Below are positions 53,041-62,384 of a DNA stretch of 64,000 bases, one piece after another. Origin of the DNA: Epilithonimonas zeae (lineage in GTDB: Bacteria > Bacteroidota > Bacteroidia > Flavobacteriales > Weeksellaceae); contig NZ_CP075338.1 of NCBI RefSeq assembly GCF_023278365.1, positions 248,001-312,000 on the forward strand. The letters run 5' to 3'. A model generated the notes under the pieces. The model made no database searches. It was not told the DNA's origin and was given only the letters and a program-made list of their open reading frames with translations. Both the position numbers and the translations under genes were made by a program. Within the stretch, counting starts at the first letter, position 1; each line of letters opens with the position of its first letter.

Positions 53041-54173
53041 GAAAACTAAATCTTATTTTAAATCTTTTCGCACTGCTCTTCTTGATGTCGTGCAGAACGG
53101 ATGATATCATTATTCGGCCAGAAGTAGTGAAAGGTCTTGCACCACCGGAAAATACGGCTATCAAAGGATTTTATCTTCTGAACGAAGGTAATATGGGAAC
53201 CAACAAAGCGACTTTGGACTTCTTCGATTATACGACGGGAACCTACCACAGAAATATCTATTCGGAAATCAATCCGGATGTTGTTAAAGAACTCGGCGAT
53301 GTCGGAAATGACATTAAAATCTACGGTAGCAAGATGTACGCGGTCATCAATGTATCCAATAAAATTGAGGTTCTGGATGCCAAAACGGCGAAAAGAATCA
53401 AAACGATTCAGTTGCAGAACTGCCGTTATATGACTTTCAAAGATGGGAAAGCTTACGCATCCAGTTACGCAGGTCCGGTTTCTCTTGACCCCAATGCACC
53501 GATTGGAAAAGTCGTTGAGATTGATACGCTTTCATTGTCCATCCAGAGAGAAGTTGTCGTTGGTTATCAACCCGAAGAGATGCAGATTGTTGGGAACAAT
53601 CTTTACGTTGCTAATTCAGGAGGTTACCGATTTCCGAATTATGACAGAACAGTTTCAGTCGTTGACTTGAACACATTTACAGAAACTAAAAAAATCGATG
53701 TTGCGATTAATCTTCATCACATTGCAAAGGACGATGACGGCGATTTGTATGTAAGCTCCAGAGGCGATTACTACACAATTCCTTCGAGTTTATTTTTAAT
53801 TGATTCTAAAACAGGAACGGTCAAAAAAGACTTTAAAATTGCGGTCAGCGAAATGACGATTGTGAATGGCAAGCTCTATTTCTACGGTAACGAGTTCAAT
53901 TACAACACACATTCCTACACCAAATCTTTCGGAATCATCGATGTCAAAACTGAGCAAATCATTTCCAACAAAATCATCGACCAGGAATACGTGGACGCCA
54001 TCAAAACGCCTTACGGAATCGCTGTCAATCCAATTACAGAAGATATTTATCTAACCGATGCGCGGAATTATGTCTCCACAGGATTTGTTTACTGTTTCGA
54101 TAAAAACGGAAAATTCAAATGGAAAACAGAAGGCGGCAATATTCCCGCACACTTTGTTTTCCTCTATAAATAA
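53037..54173 (+). CDS. BtuG-like beta-propeller surface lipoprotein (DUF5074/YncE)
   Basis: 378 residues. A lipobox (LFALLFLMSC) is followed by repeated propeller blades of the YncE type: NDIKIYGSKMYAVINVSNKIEV, YMTFKDGKAYASSYAGPV, MQIVGNNLYVANSGG, GIAVNPITEDIYLTDARN. In Bacteroides, BtuG is a surface lipoprotein of this fold that binds B12 tightly and delivers it to BtuB. Gene overlap with btuB and the riboswitch make the same role likely here; sequence-level orthology is not proven. Confidence 0.85.
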   Translation: MRKLNLILNLFALLFLMSCRTDDIIIRPEVVKGLAPPENTAIKGFYLLNEGNMGTNKATLDFFDYTTGTYHRNIYSEINPDVVKELGDVGNDIKIYGSKMYAVINVSNKIEVLDAKTAKRIKTIQLQNCRYMTFKDGKAYASSYAGPVSLDPNAPIGKVVEIDTLSLSIQREVVVGYQPEEMQIVGNNLYVANSGGYRFPNYDRTVSVVDLNTFTETKKIDVAINLHHIAKDDDGDLYVSSRGDYYTIPSSLFLIDSKTGTVKKDFKIAVSEMTIVNGKLYFYGNEFNYNTHSYTKSFGIIDVKTEQIISNKIIDQEYVDAIKTPYGIAVNPITEDIYLTDARNYVSTGFVYCFDKNGKFKWKTEGGNIPAHFVFLYK

Positions 54174-54194
54174 ATGGATATGGATAAGAATTAT

Positions 54195-54275
54195 TTGGGC
54201 AGCTATTTCCGCCTTCCGTTCCCGCTATTTTCTTTTTTCTCAAAAAAGAAAATGAGCTCCACTCAAGTCGGGCTG
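54195..54275. repeat. Dispersed intergenic repeat, copy B
   Basis: It has TTGGGCAGCT...CTTCCGTTCCC at one end and ACTCAAGTCGGGCTGC at the other, as in copies A and C. A second module (CTTTGCGAACTTT and CTTTGCGCACTTTGCG, 54325-54385) follows. Together they fill most of the 222-bp gap inside the B12 operon. Confidence 0.75.
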
Positions 54276-54395
54276 CAATCGTATTACGTTCCAAAAAGCT
54301 GCTTTTCTTCGATGAGCGTTAGCGTCTTTGCGAACTTTAAAGAAGTTAATTGTTAAAAAAATCTTTGCGCACTTTGCGTTCAAAAAATTATAAAT

Positions 54396-55574
54396 ATGAA
54401 AAATAAATACTTAAAACTTACATTTCTCTTCTTCATTCTTGCGGGAATCATTGCCTGTAAAAACGATGACGAAGCCAATACTTTCAATCTCGCCGAATCT
54501 TATTCAGTTGACCGTTTCAAAGTATTGAACATTCCGACTAATATTTCAGGAACTTTTACTTGGAAAATTAATGATTCTCTTATATCGGATAATTCAAATT
54601 TGGATTTCATCAGTCCTTATGCGAAAACTTATCCTCTGACTTTGAAAATTGTTTCAAACGGAACAACGACAACATACACTTCAAAAATCATTGTCAACAA
54701 AGAATCGGTTTCTTACAGCAAGTACATTTCCAATGTTTTTGATTTTCGTCCTGCTGTTGGTCAATTTATGAATGAGATTCCGGAATATTCTGCTGGAAAC
54801 ACTACGGAACAAATGATCCAGAAGGCGAAACAATCTTTGGTTGGTTCCAATTCTTCGATGATTTCGCTGGGCGGATTTGGAGGTTATGTCACTTTTGGAT
54901 TTGACCACACCATCCCAAATATGAATGGCAAAGATTTCAAGATTCTGGGCAATGCATTTTGGGGCGATTTGTCTGCGGAAGAACGTTCGGGCTCTTGCGA
55001 ACCGGGAATCATTCTGGTAGCTTACGACAAAAATAAAAATGGAAAACCCGATGAAGACGAATGGTTCGAAATTGCAGGAAGCGAATATTTCAAAAATACA
55101 ACCGTAAAGAATTATACCATCAATTACTTCAAACCCAACGAATCCAAACCGCCAGTTACCGGAAACGAATACTGGGAAAACGATGTGGAATACATCAAGT
55201 GGACAGATAATCTGGGGAATTCTGGTTACAAAACCAAAAATGTTTTCCACGTTCAGAGTTATTATCCATTATGGATTTCGGATGCTTCTTACAGTTTCAC
55301 CGGAACTAAACTCGCCAACAATTATTATGACCAGAGCGGAAGCGGAACTTATTGGGTTGGCAAATCCTATGAATTCGGTTATGCGGACAATGCTCCGAAT
55401 AATGATGAGGCTTCCAACATCGATATCTCTTGGGCAGTTGATAAAAACGGAAATTACGTCAAACTTCCCGGAATCGATTTCGTGAAAGTTTATACCGGAG
55501 TCAATCAGGAAGCGGGCTGGCTGGGAGAAGTTTCTACAGAAGTTGCTGGTGCTTACGATTTACATTTAAAATAA
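54396..55574 (+). CDS. PKD-domain surface lipoprotein in the B12 operon
   Basis: 392 residues with a lipobox (FFILAGIIAC). An N-terminal PKD-like domain (TFTWKINDSLISDNSNLDFISPY, TYPLTLKIVSNG) is followed by a larger beta domain with ISLGGFGGYVTFGFDHTIPN and CEPGIILVAYDKNKNGKPDEDEW, a calcium-loop-like segment. I recognise it only as a 'cell surface protein' type that accompanies BtuB genes in Bacteroidota. A BtuH-like cobalamin-binding lipoprotein is possible but unproven. Confidence 0.75.
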   Translation: MKNKYLKLTFLFFILAGIIACKNDDEANTFNLAESYSVDRFKVLNIPTNISGTFTWKINDSLISDNSNLDFISPYAKTYPLTLKIVSNGTTTTYTSKIIVNKESVSYSKYISNVFDFRPAVGQFMNEIPEYSAGNTTEQMIQKAKQSLVGSNSSMISLGGFGGYVTFGFDHTIPNMNGKDFKILGNAFWGDLSAEERSGSCEPGIILVAYDKNKNGKPDEDEWFEIAGSEYFKNTTVKNYTINYFKPNESKPPVTGNEYWENDVEYIKWTDNLGNSGYKTKNVFHVQSYYPLWISDASYSFTGTKLANNYYDQSGSGTYWVGKSYEFGYADNAPNNDEASNIDISWAVDKNGNYVKLPGIDFVKVYTGVNQEAGWLGEVSTEVAGAYDLHLK

Positions 55575-55589
55575 AATCAATTAAAGATT

Positions 55590-55665
55590 GGTTCTCGCAG
55601 ATTTATCAGATTCTGCAAATTTAAAATCAAACATCTACCAAATCAAAATAATCCGCGAGATCTAA
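55590..55665. repeat. Degenerate repeat in the gap before the T9SS protein
   Basis: TTCTCGCAGATTTATCAGATTCTGC and a matching AATCCGCGAGATC form a loose inverted pair. It is probably another decayed intergenic repeat. Confidence 0.35.
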
Positions 55666-55715
55666 AATACCTTAAAATAATATTCAACAATAAAAATTCT
55701 TTAAATCAATTAAAA

Positions 55716-57989
55716 ATGAAAAAGATTTATCTTTTGACAATGCTGTTATTCTTTGCATTTTTTACCAATGCACAAGTCACAGTCCAAGGTGTTCCGAGAA
55801 ATGACCTCCAACAAAACTCGGTTAAAAAACAATCCAAAAAAGCCAATCTGACGATGGATGATATCGTCTATTGGGTTGGAACAGGTTCTAATAAAGCGGC
55901 TTTCGTTGTTCAATGGAATGATGCTAAAAATCCGGATGCTTTGGTTTGGGGCTTCAAATGGGATGGAAATGCAACCGGCGAAGATATGCTGAAAGCGATT
56001 GCAAAAACCGATAAGCGTTTCTTTTCGTTATTATACCAAGGAACACAATACGGAAGTGCAATCGGCGGACTTGGTTTTGACCTTGATGGAAAAGGAACAA
56101 TCGGACTTTACAATAATGGAAATACAACTTATCCGCTATATCCGGTGGATGGATTTGTTAATACAACAGCTTATGATTTTGATAATTATACAGCGATTGA
56201 TCCTAATGACCATTGGGGAGCTGGATGGTACACCGGTTATTGGTCGTATTGGGTAAAAGATCCTACAGATACGGATTTTGGGTATTCTGGTTTAGGAGCG
56301 AGTAGCAGACAATTGCAGAATGGTTCCTGGGATGTATGGAATTTCAACCCAAATTTTGAAAGCTTTGATATCTCATCAACGATGACGCCTGTTTCCGCTT
56401 ATTCGGCACAGGCAGATTTTACCAAAGGTTATTTTATGGTGAATGAAGAATGGTTTGGTCATACGAACGGTTCTGTGAATTTTGTAGGAGACAACGGCCA
56501 AATCTATTACAGAGTTTACAGCGAGAAGAATAATAATCAGGCTTTTGGTGCTACGACTCAGTTTGGTACAATCTACGGTGATAAGTTCTATTTCATTTCA
56601 AAACAAGCTTCTGACGGAGGCGATACACAATACATACCAGGCGGAAGATTGGTAGTTGCTAATGCTTTGACAATGGAAAAGATTAAAGGCTTCGATAACA
56701 TCGGTGGAGGAGATGGACGTTCTTTTCTTGGTGTGAATGAACATTTGGGCTATATCGGTGCATCCAACGGAATCTTTTTATTTGATATCGATAATCTTCA
56801 AGTGGGAAGTATGATTGCGGGAACTGGCGGCGGTTCGGCTTATGCAGGACAAATCGGAAATATGGTGAGAACTTCGCAGTATGTTTTTGCTGTGAAACAG
56901 TCAACAGGTATTTTAGTAATCGATCCGAAAACTAATACTTTAATTCAGACAATTTCCGGTGCTTTCCACTCAGTGGTTCAGGCTAAGGACGGAAGTGTCT
57001 GGGCGATTCAAAATCAGAAATTGATTAACATTAATCCAACAACTTTTGCTACAACAGAATATGCGCTTTCTACTGCAACCCAATATCTAGGTTCTTGGGG
57101 AGCCTGGAACGCAGGAAGTTTTACTTACAGTAACCAGCAAAATGCCTTGTACTGGATGAACTCGGTTAATGCTTTCACATCTGGTACGAAGATTATTAAA
57201 TTTGATGTAACAAACAAAACATTGGTTGATAACTTCATCACAATTCCCGGACAGGAAGGAACTTACAAGCAGATTCCTTACGGTGCAGCTTTGAGAGTTA
57301 ATCCTGTTTCTGACGAATTAATCCTTAATACAACAGAAAGCGGTTACGGTGCACATTATCAGAAAAACTGGATTCATACTTACAGCAATACAGGTGCTTT
57401 ATTGAATACAAAAATCTTGAATGATTATTATTGGTTCCCAGCTGTGACGGTATTTCCGGATGTAACTGCGCCAGTTGTAAGTTCAACTTTCCCAACAGAA
57501 ATTAATGCTACATCTGCTGTAACTATCGATTTGAAAACGATTGTGACCGATGCTGATAATCTTTCATCATCTATTTTAAAATCAATCAAATCCAATAGCA
57601 ACACCACAGCAATTAAAGCGGAAATCAATACCAACGATGAATTAATTCTGACACCTTTGGCCGCAGGAACGGCTTCTATAGTGGTAAGTTTTAACTCCAA
57701 TGGAAAAGTGGTTGATAAAACGTTGACTGTTGTTTCGTCTTCACTGGCTGCAACGGCAGAAATCAAGAGAGTGGATTTGAGCATCTACCCAAATCCAACA
57801 ACCGAAATTCTTAATATCAAATCTCAGGATAAAATTGTTGAGGTTTCTCTATTTGACATTTCAGGGAAGCAAATCAATACTAAAGTTGTGAATGGACAAG
57901 TCAATGTTTCTAAACTATTGAAAGGAAATTACATCTTGAGAGTGACGACGGATAAAGCAACTTATCAGGAGAAATTCATCAAGAAATAA
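55716..57989 (+). CDS. DUF5074-like T9SS-secreted protein in the B12 operon
   Basis: 757 residues. A signal peptide (LLTMLLFFAFFTNAQ) precedes an N-terminal domain with MDDIVYWVGTGSNKAAFVVQWND and GFKWDGNATGEDML, found in bacterial surface proteins. The central propeller-like region has FFLFDIDNLQVG-type blades and IDPKTNTLIQTISG. A beta domain and a T9SS type A sorting domain follow (LSIYPNPTTEILNI ... KGNYILRVTTDKATYQEKFIKK). It shares the propeller theme with the BtuG-like lipoprotein but leaves through the type IX system instead of lipid anchoring. A corrinoid-binding role is inferred from context. Confidence 0.82.
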   Translation: MKKIYLLTMLLFFAFFTNAQVTVQGVPRNDLQQNSVKKQSKKANLTMDDIVYWVGTGSNKAAFVVQWNDAKNPDALVWGFKWDGNATGEDMLKAIAKTDKRFFSLLYQGTQYGSAIGGLGFDLDGKGTIGLYNNGNTTYPLYPVDGFVNTTAYDFDNYTAIDPNDHWGAGWYTGYWSYWVKDPTDTDFGYSGLGASSRQLQNGSWDVWNFNPNFESFDISSTMTPVSAYSAQADFTKGYFMVNEEWFGHTNGSVNFVGDNGQIYYRVYSEKNNNQAFGATTQFGTIYGDKFYFISKQASDGGDTQYIPGGRLVVANALTMEKIKGFDNIGGGDGRSFLGVNEHLGYIGASNGIFLFDIDNLQVGSMIAGTGGGSAYAGQIGNMVRTSQYVFAVKQSTGILVIDPKTNTLIQTISGAFHSVVQAKDGSVWAIQNQKLININPTTFATTEYALSTATQYLGSWGAWNAGSFTYSNQQNALYWMNSVNAFTSGTKIIKFDVTNKTLVDNFITIPGQEGTYKQIPYGAALRVNPVSDELILNTTESGYGAHYQKNWIHTYSNTGALLNTKILNDYYWFPAVTVFPDVTAPVVSSTFPTEINATSAVTIDLKTIVTDADNLSSSILKSIKSNSNTTAIKAEINTNDELILTPLAAGTASIVVSFNSNGKVVDKTLTVVSSSLAATAEIKRVDLSIYPNPTTEILNIKSQDKIVEVSLFDISGKQINTKVVNGQVNVSKLLKGNYILRVTTDKATYQEKFIKK

Positions 57990-58009
57990 TATTGATTAAT
58001 TCAGTTGTT

Positions 58010-58042
58010 AAAAACCTTTAGATTATTCTAAAGGTTTTTTAT
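58010..58042 (+). terminator. Terminator of the B12 uptake operon
   Basis: AAAAACCTTTAGA pairs with TCTAAAGGTTTTT, followed by T-rich sequence. It overlaps the last codons of the convergent lipoate ligase gene and may serve both strands. Confidence 0.88.
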
Positions 58043-59022
58043 TTGAATAATTCCAAAATCTCGTCAACAGTCACTTTTCCGAAATAATCTGTGATGTTGG
58101 TTTTAGAAATAATTTGGTTTAAATTTTCAATATCGTGCTTTTCATCGATTAATAAATCTTCCAATTCTTCAATAGGTTTTGAAGCAAAAAAGTCACCGAA
58201 TATTTTGGCTTTTTTAATAATTCCTTTTTCAACGTCCAAATGGATTTCTATAAAACCTGCAGGAATCTTAATTGCTTTTTTGAAGTTATAATTCGGAGAA
58301 AATCCGAAGTTCCAATCCCAAGTTTCATATTTTTCTTTTACTAATTTCTCAATGGTTTGAATATCTTCATCTGTGAAATTGTAGATTTGTCCATTGTCGG
58401 AACCTTTCAGGATTTCGTCAATCAGCTTTTGTTTCAGAACTTCTATCGAGGTTCCTTCTGGTAAATAATCAATCAGATTGGTCACTCTGGAGCGATTGGA
58501 TTTTGTTGCTTTATCAAGAAATTTTAAAGGATTGACTTTCAAAGCATCACTCAGAACACTCATTTCAGAATCGAACAAAATCGTTCCGTGCTGAATCATT
58601 TTTCCGCTTCGAGCCAATTTTGCATTGCCACTGAATTTCTTTCCGTCCACCAAAAGGTCATTTCTGCCTTCCAGTTTTGCGGGAACATTCCAGTCTTTCA
58701 AAAGCTGAAGGACCGGACTTGTGAATTGTGAAAAATCCATAAAATCATAATCGCCCAAAAGCGTGTGAAAAGAGAAATTAAGATTCCCCAAATCGTGATA
58801 AACCGTTCCTCCGCCCGACATTCTTCTTACAACTTTGATGTTATTGTCATTCACATAATCCAGATTGATTTCTGCCAAAGTATTCTGGAACTTCCCAACA
58901 ATAATCGAAGGTGCATTGATGTAAAGAAGGAAAATATTTTCGGTCGGAAATTTGGTCAGCAGATATTCTTCGGAAGCAATATTGAAAAAAGCATTGTGAG
59001 AAGGGGAGTCTATGATGAGCAT
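58039..59022 (-). CDS. lplA: Lipoate--protein ligase
   Basis: 327 residues, LplA type. It carries the lipoate/ATP site RRMSGGGTVYHDLGNLNFSF, the segment GRNDLLVDGKKFSGNAKLARSG, and the C-terminal accessory domain (WDWNFGFSPNYNFKKAIKI, FIEIHLDVEKGIIKKAKIFGDFF). It activates free lipoate with ATP and attaches it to the lysine of 2-oxoacid dehydrogenase E2 and glycine-cleavage H proteins. It is a single-gene unit between two convergent/divergent neighbours. Confidence 0.93.
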   Translation of the reverse strand: MLIIDSPSHNAFFNIASEEYLLTKFPTENIFLLYINAPSIIVGKFQNTLAEINLDYVNDNNIKVVRRMSGGGTVYHDLGNLNFSFHTLLGDYDFMDFSQFTSPVLQLLKDWNVPAKLEGRNDLLVDGKKFSGNAKLARSGKMIQHGTILFDSEMSVLSDALKVNPLKFLDKATKSNRSRVTNLIDYLPEGTSIEVLKQKLIDEILKGSDNGQIYNFTDEDIQTIEKLVKEKYETWDWNFGFSPNYNFKKAIKIPAGFIEIHLDVEKGIIKKAKIFGDFFASKPIEELEDLLIDEKHDIENLNQIISKTNITDYFGKVTVDEILELFK

Positions 59023-59096
59023 ATCGTTCTATTTTCTAACAAAATTACTGAGTTTTTGCCGTTAATAAAATTGATTTTATTTAGAACTTTCCTTAA

Positions 59097-59140
59097 TAAA
59101 AAAGAGCACTCTTCAAAAAAGAAGAAATGCCCTTTAAAAA
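59097..59140 (-). terminator. Terminator of the uxa operon
   Basis: On the minus strand AGGGCATTTCTTC pairs imperfectly with GAAGAGTGCTCT across a T-rich loop, followed by TTTTTT. It lies 25-68 bp past the uxaA stop. Confidence 0.65.
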
Positions 59141-59164
59141 TAAAAACCTTAAAAATTCAAATAT

Positions 59165-60778
59165 TTATAATGATACGCCTCGTTTCCAAGGAATAAACAC
59201 ATCTTGTTTCAATTGGTCTGCTTTTGTTTCTACGTTTCCACTTGCCAATTCTATAATATAATCTACGATTTCTTCGCCCACTTCCTGAATGCTTTTTTCT
59301 CCGGTGATTACAGTTCCTGCATTAACATCGATGATGTCAGACATTCTGTTGATCAATGCAGTATTAGACGATATTTTCACAACCGGTGCGATTGGATTTC
59401 CCATAGGATTTCCTAAACCTGTTGTAAATAAAACGACTGTTGCACCGGCACCCACTAACCCTGTGGTACATTCAGCATCGTTTCCGGGAGTGTTCAATAA
59501 GTTCAGACCTGGTTTCGAAATATATTCACCATAATCTAAAACATCTACAATAGGAGCGGTTCCGCCTTTTTTAGAAGCGCCTGCAGATTTCATTGCGTCT
59601 GTAATCAAGCCGTCTTTGATATTTCCCGGCGACGGATTCATATCAAACCCAGAACCTGCATCGACTACGGATTTCTCAAAAGCTTTCATTAATGATAAAA
59701 ACTTATCTGCTTTTTCCTCATCCACACATCTGTTCATCAATTCCTGTTCCACGCCGCACAATTCCGGGAATTCTGCCAAGATTGTTTTTCCGCCCAAGGC
59801 TGCAAAAATATCTGAAACAACGCCTAAAGCCGGATTCGCAGAGATACCTGAAAAACCGTCAGAACCACCACATTCCAGACCTATGCTTAGTTTTGAAACT
59901 GGTGCAGGCTGGCGTTGGATTTTATTGGCTCTTTTTATGGCTTCAAAAGAATCTTTGATAACCATTTGGAACATTTTATCTGTAGTTCCTATTTTCTGCT
60001 GTTCAAAAATTAAAATCTCTTTATCGCTGTTCGGGCTCATCTCTTTCAAAGCATTTTGAAAAATATCAACCTGCAGATTCTGACAACCTAAACTCAAAAC
60101 CGTTGCTCCAGCCACATTGGGGTTGTTCACATAACCGGCAAGCAGTTTTGCCAAAAGTTCCGAATCCTGACGGATGCCACCACAGCCACCTTGGTGATTG
60201 ATAAATTTAACTTCGATGTTATCCAGAAGGTTCTCATTTCGGGATTGGTCTTCCACTTCTTCCACGCTTTTTTCTTCAATCAGAGAACGCAGGAAATTCT
60301 TATAAGAAACTTCTTTTTTCGGTAACAATTCGTTCTCGAAAATATCTTTCAGCTTCTCGATATTTTTGTTTTCACAAAACACCAATGGGAAGAATAACCA
60401 TACATTTTTGGTTCCCACTTGTCCGTCAGCACGATGATATCCATTGAAGGTCTTATCTTTCCATTTATCCACATTTGGCGGATTCCAACCCAAATCTCCT
60501 GTCTTTTTGAAAACCTCTTCACTCTCGTGTTTTACGTTTTCAGTCGTGATAACTTCACCTTTTTGGATTGGCTGATTTGCTTTTCCAACGATTACGCCAT
60601 ACATAATGATATGGTCGCCAGCCACAAAATCTTCTGCCGCGAATTTATGTTTTGCTTTCGTATCTCTCAGAACCGTGTAATCTGCACCTTCAAGATGCAC
60701 GATTTCTCCGGCAGACAAATCCGTCAGCGCAACAATGATATTGTCTTTAGGATTGACTTTTAAAACTTTCTTTTGCAT
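59165..60778 (-). CDS. uxaA: Altronate dehydratase
   Basis: 537 residues, full-length UxaA. The N-terminal SAF-type domain (KDNIIVALTDLSAGEIVHLEGADYTV) is followed by the large C-terminal domain with FNGYHRADGQVGTKNVWLFFPLVFCE, HQGGCGGIRQDSE, SLGCQNLQ, GLECGGSDGFSG and the ending region PGNDAECTTGLVGAGATVVLF. It removes water from D-altronate to give 2-keto-3-deoxygluconate in galacturonate breakdown. It is the last gene of the exuT-uxaB-uxaA operon; the 144-bp gap to uxaB is filled by repeat copy C. Confidence 0.96.
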   Translation of the reverse strand: MQKKVLKVNPKDNIIVALTDLSAGEIVHLEGADYTVLRDTKAKHKFAAEDFVAGDHIIMYGVIVGKANQPIQKGEVITTENVKHESEEVFKKTGDLGWNPPNVDKWKDKTFNGYHRADGQVGTKNVWLFFPLVFCENKNIEKLKDIFENELLPKKEVSYKNFLRSLIEEKSVEEVEDQSRNENLLDNIEVKFINHQGGCGGIRQDSELLAKLLAGYVNNPNVAGATVLSLGCQNLQVDIFQNALKEMSPNSDKEILIFEQQKIGTTDKMFQMVIKDSFEAIKRANKIQRQPAPVSKLSIGLECGGSDGFSGISANPALGVVSDIFAALGGKTILAEFPELCGVEQELMNRCVDEEKADKFLSLMKAFEKSVVDAGSGFDMNPSPGNIKDGLITDAMKSAGASKKGGTAPIVDVLDYGEYISKPGLNLLNTPGNDAECTTGLVGAGATVVLFTTGLGNPMGNPIAPVVKISSNTALINRMSDIIDVNAGTVITGEKSIQEVGEEIVDYIIELASGNVETKADQLKQDVFIPWKRGVSL

Positions 60779-60807
60779 AATTTTCAGATTAAATTATTCT
60801 CAATAAT

Positions 60808-60893
60808 TTGGGCAGCTGGTTCCGTCTTCCGCTCCCAATCTTTTCACTCCGCTGCGCTGCGTAAAAAGGATTTCCGCTCAAGCCGGGCTGCTG
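60808..60893. repeat. Dispersed intergenic repeat, copy C
   Basis: TTTGGGCAGCTGGTTCCGTC...CTTCCGCTCCC to GCTCAAGCCGGGCTGC. This is the same family as copies A and B, with a small CGCTGCGCTGCG palindrome in the middle. Confidence 0.75.
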
Positions 60894-60922
60894 CAATTCA
60901 ATGGTTAATTATTGAACAAAAA

Positions 60923-62380
60923 TTACTGAATGAAACTTTTATACCCTTCTTCAATTCCTGTGGAATCGATTGCACTTAAAGCCTTGGTTACAGCTTCTGT
61001 TAATCCAGGAACCTGAGTCAGATCTGTATCCCAGAAACTCACTTCAGATAAAGCATTTTTCGCTACTTCTCCAAGGTCGTTAGTTGACCAGATTTCTTTG
61101 AATCTTTCCAAAACCGGCGCATCATCGCTTACAGGAAGTTGTTTTCCATCAAACTCACCTTGGTAGAATCTAATCAACGCTGCTAATGCAAAAGTCAAAT
61201 TAGTTGGTAATTCATTCTTGATTTCAACATACTTCAGAAAGCTTGGTAAAACTCTCACTTTGAATTTTGAAACCGAATTTAGTGCAATGCTGGAAAGCAA
61301 ATGTTTCAGGAACGGGTTTCTGAATCTGTCAAAAACTTCATCCGAAAACGCCGTCAATTCTTCTGTTGATAAATCTAGGGTAGGGATGATTTCGTTATAA
61401 ACCGTATCAGAAATCCACTTTCCTGCAAAGTCTGCATCAATCGCTTCTTTCACAGTTTCTTTTCCGTCAAGGATAGAGAAAGCCAACATTGCGGTGTGAG
61501 CACCGTTCAGGATTCTAACTTTTCTGGTTCTGTAAGGCGTAATATCATCCACTATCAAAACCTGGTCATCAATTTTATCAAAAGGAATCAAGGCTTTCAA
61601 TTTCTCATCACCTTCGATAACCCAAAGTAGGAACGCTTCGCAAACTACCATCAGATTATCATCATAATCCAATTTAGCTTCGTATTCATCTTTTTCTTCT
61701 CTCGGATAACCCGGAACAATTCTGTCCACCAAAGTGTTGTGGAAATAGTTGCTGTTTTCTATCCAATTAGAAAATTCTGAACCTAGATTCCAAAGCAAAG
61801 CATATTTTAGAATATATTTCTTTAATGTCAAAGCATTATTTTCAATCAATTCGCAAGGAATGATATGAAGTCCTTTCTCCGAATCGCCATTAAAATGCTT
61901 GAATCTCTCATAAAGGAAAGCTGTCACTTTCGCAGGGAAATTCTTGTGAGGACCTGAATCTAAAGACGTTTCAGATTCATCAAAAGCAATTCCTGCTTCA
62001 GTTGTATTGGATAAAATGAACTGTAAATCTTCGCCTTTCGCCAGCTCAAGATACTCCGCATAATTTTCGTAAGGACTGAATGAACGCTGGATTGCAGAAA
62101 TCACTCTCTGGTCATCTACGATCTGGCCTTTTTTCACACCTCTCACAAAAAGCGTGTAAAGATTATCCTGTTCTTCCAACATATCGACAAGACCACCAAC
62201 AGTCGGCTGAACAACAGCTACACCAGCATTGAAACCAGCTTCTTTGTTCATCTTGTCGATTAGGTAATCTACAAATGCACGAAGGAAATTACCTTCCCCG
62301 AACTGTAAAAATTTGATTGGAAGTTTCTCAGTCGAACCTGAGTTTTCACGGTTAAGTTTTTGTTTAGTTTGATATTCCAT
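60923..62380 (-). CDS. uxaB: Tagaturonate reductase (altronate oxidoreductase)
   Basis: 485 residues, mannitol dehydrogenase superfamily. The N-terminal Rossmann entry is IKFLQFGEGNFLRAFVDYLIDKMN, with FILSNTTEAGIAF, and the C-terminal domain carries VDDITPYRTRKVRILNGAHTAMLAF, the family signature with catalytic Lys/Asn/His. It reduces D-tagaturonate to D-altronate with NADH. It is only 4 bp downstream of the exuT stop codon and upstream of uxaA, a full galacturonate sub-pathway apart from the isomerase. Confidence 0.95.
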   Translation of the reverse strand: MEYQTKQKLNRENSGSTEKLPIKFLQFGEGNFLRAFVDYLIDKMNKEAGFNAGVAVVQPTVGGLVDMLEEQDNLYTLFVRGVKKGQIVDDQRVISAIQRSFSPYENYAEYLELAKGEDLQFILSNTTEAGIAFDESETSLDSGPHKNFPAKVTAFLYERFKHFNGDSEKGLHIIPCELIENNALTLKKYILKYALLWNLGSEFSNWIENSNYFHNTLVDRIVPGYPREEKDEYEAKLDYDDNLMVVCEAFLLWVIEGDEKLKALIPFDKIDDQVLIVDDITPYRTRKVRILNGAHTAMLAFSILDGKETVKEAIDADFAGKWISDTVYNEIIPTLDLSTEELTAFSDEVFDRFRNPFLKHLLSSIALNSVSKFKVRVLPSFLKYVEIKNELPTNLTFALAALIRFYQGEFDGKQLPVSDDAPVLERFKEIWSTNDLGEVAKNALSEVSFWDTDLTQVPGLTEAVTKALSAIDSTGIEEGYKSFIQ

Positions 62381-62384
62381 TTCT

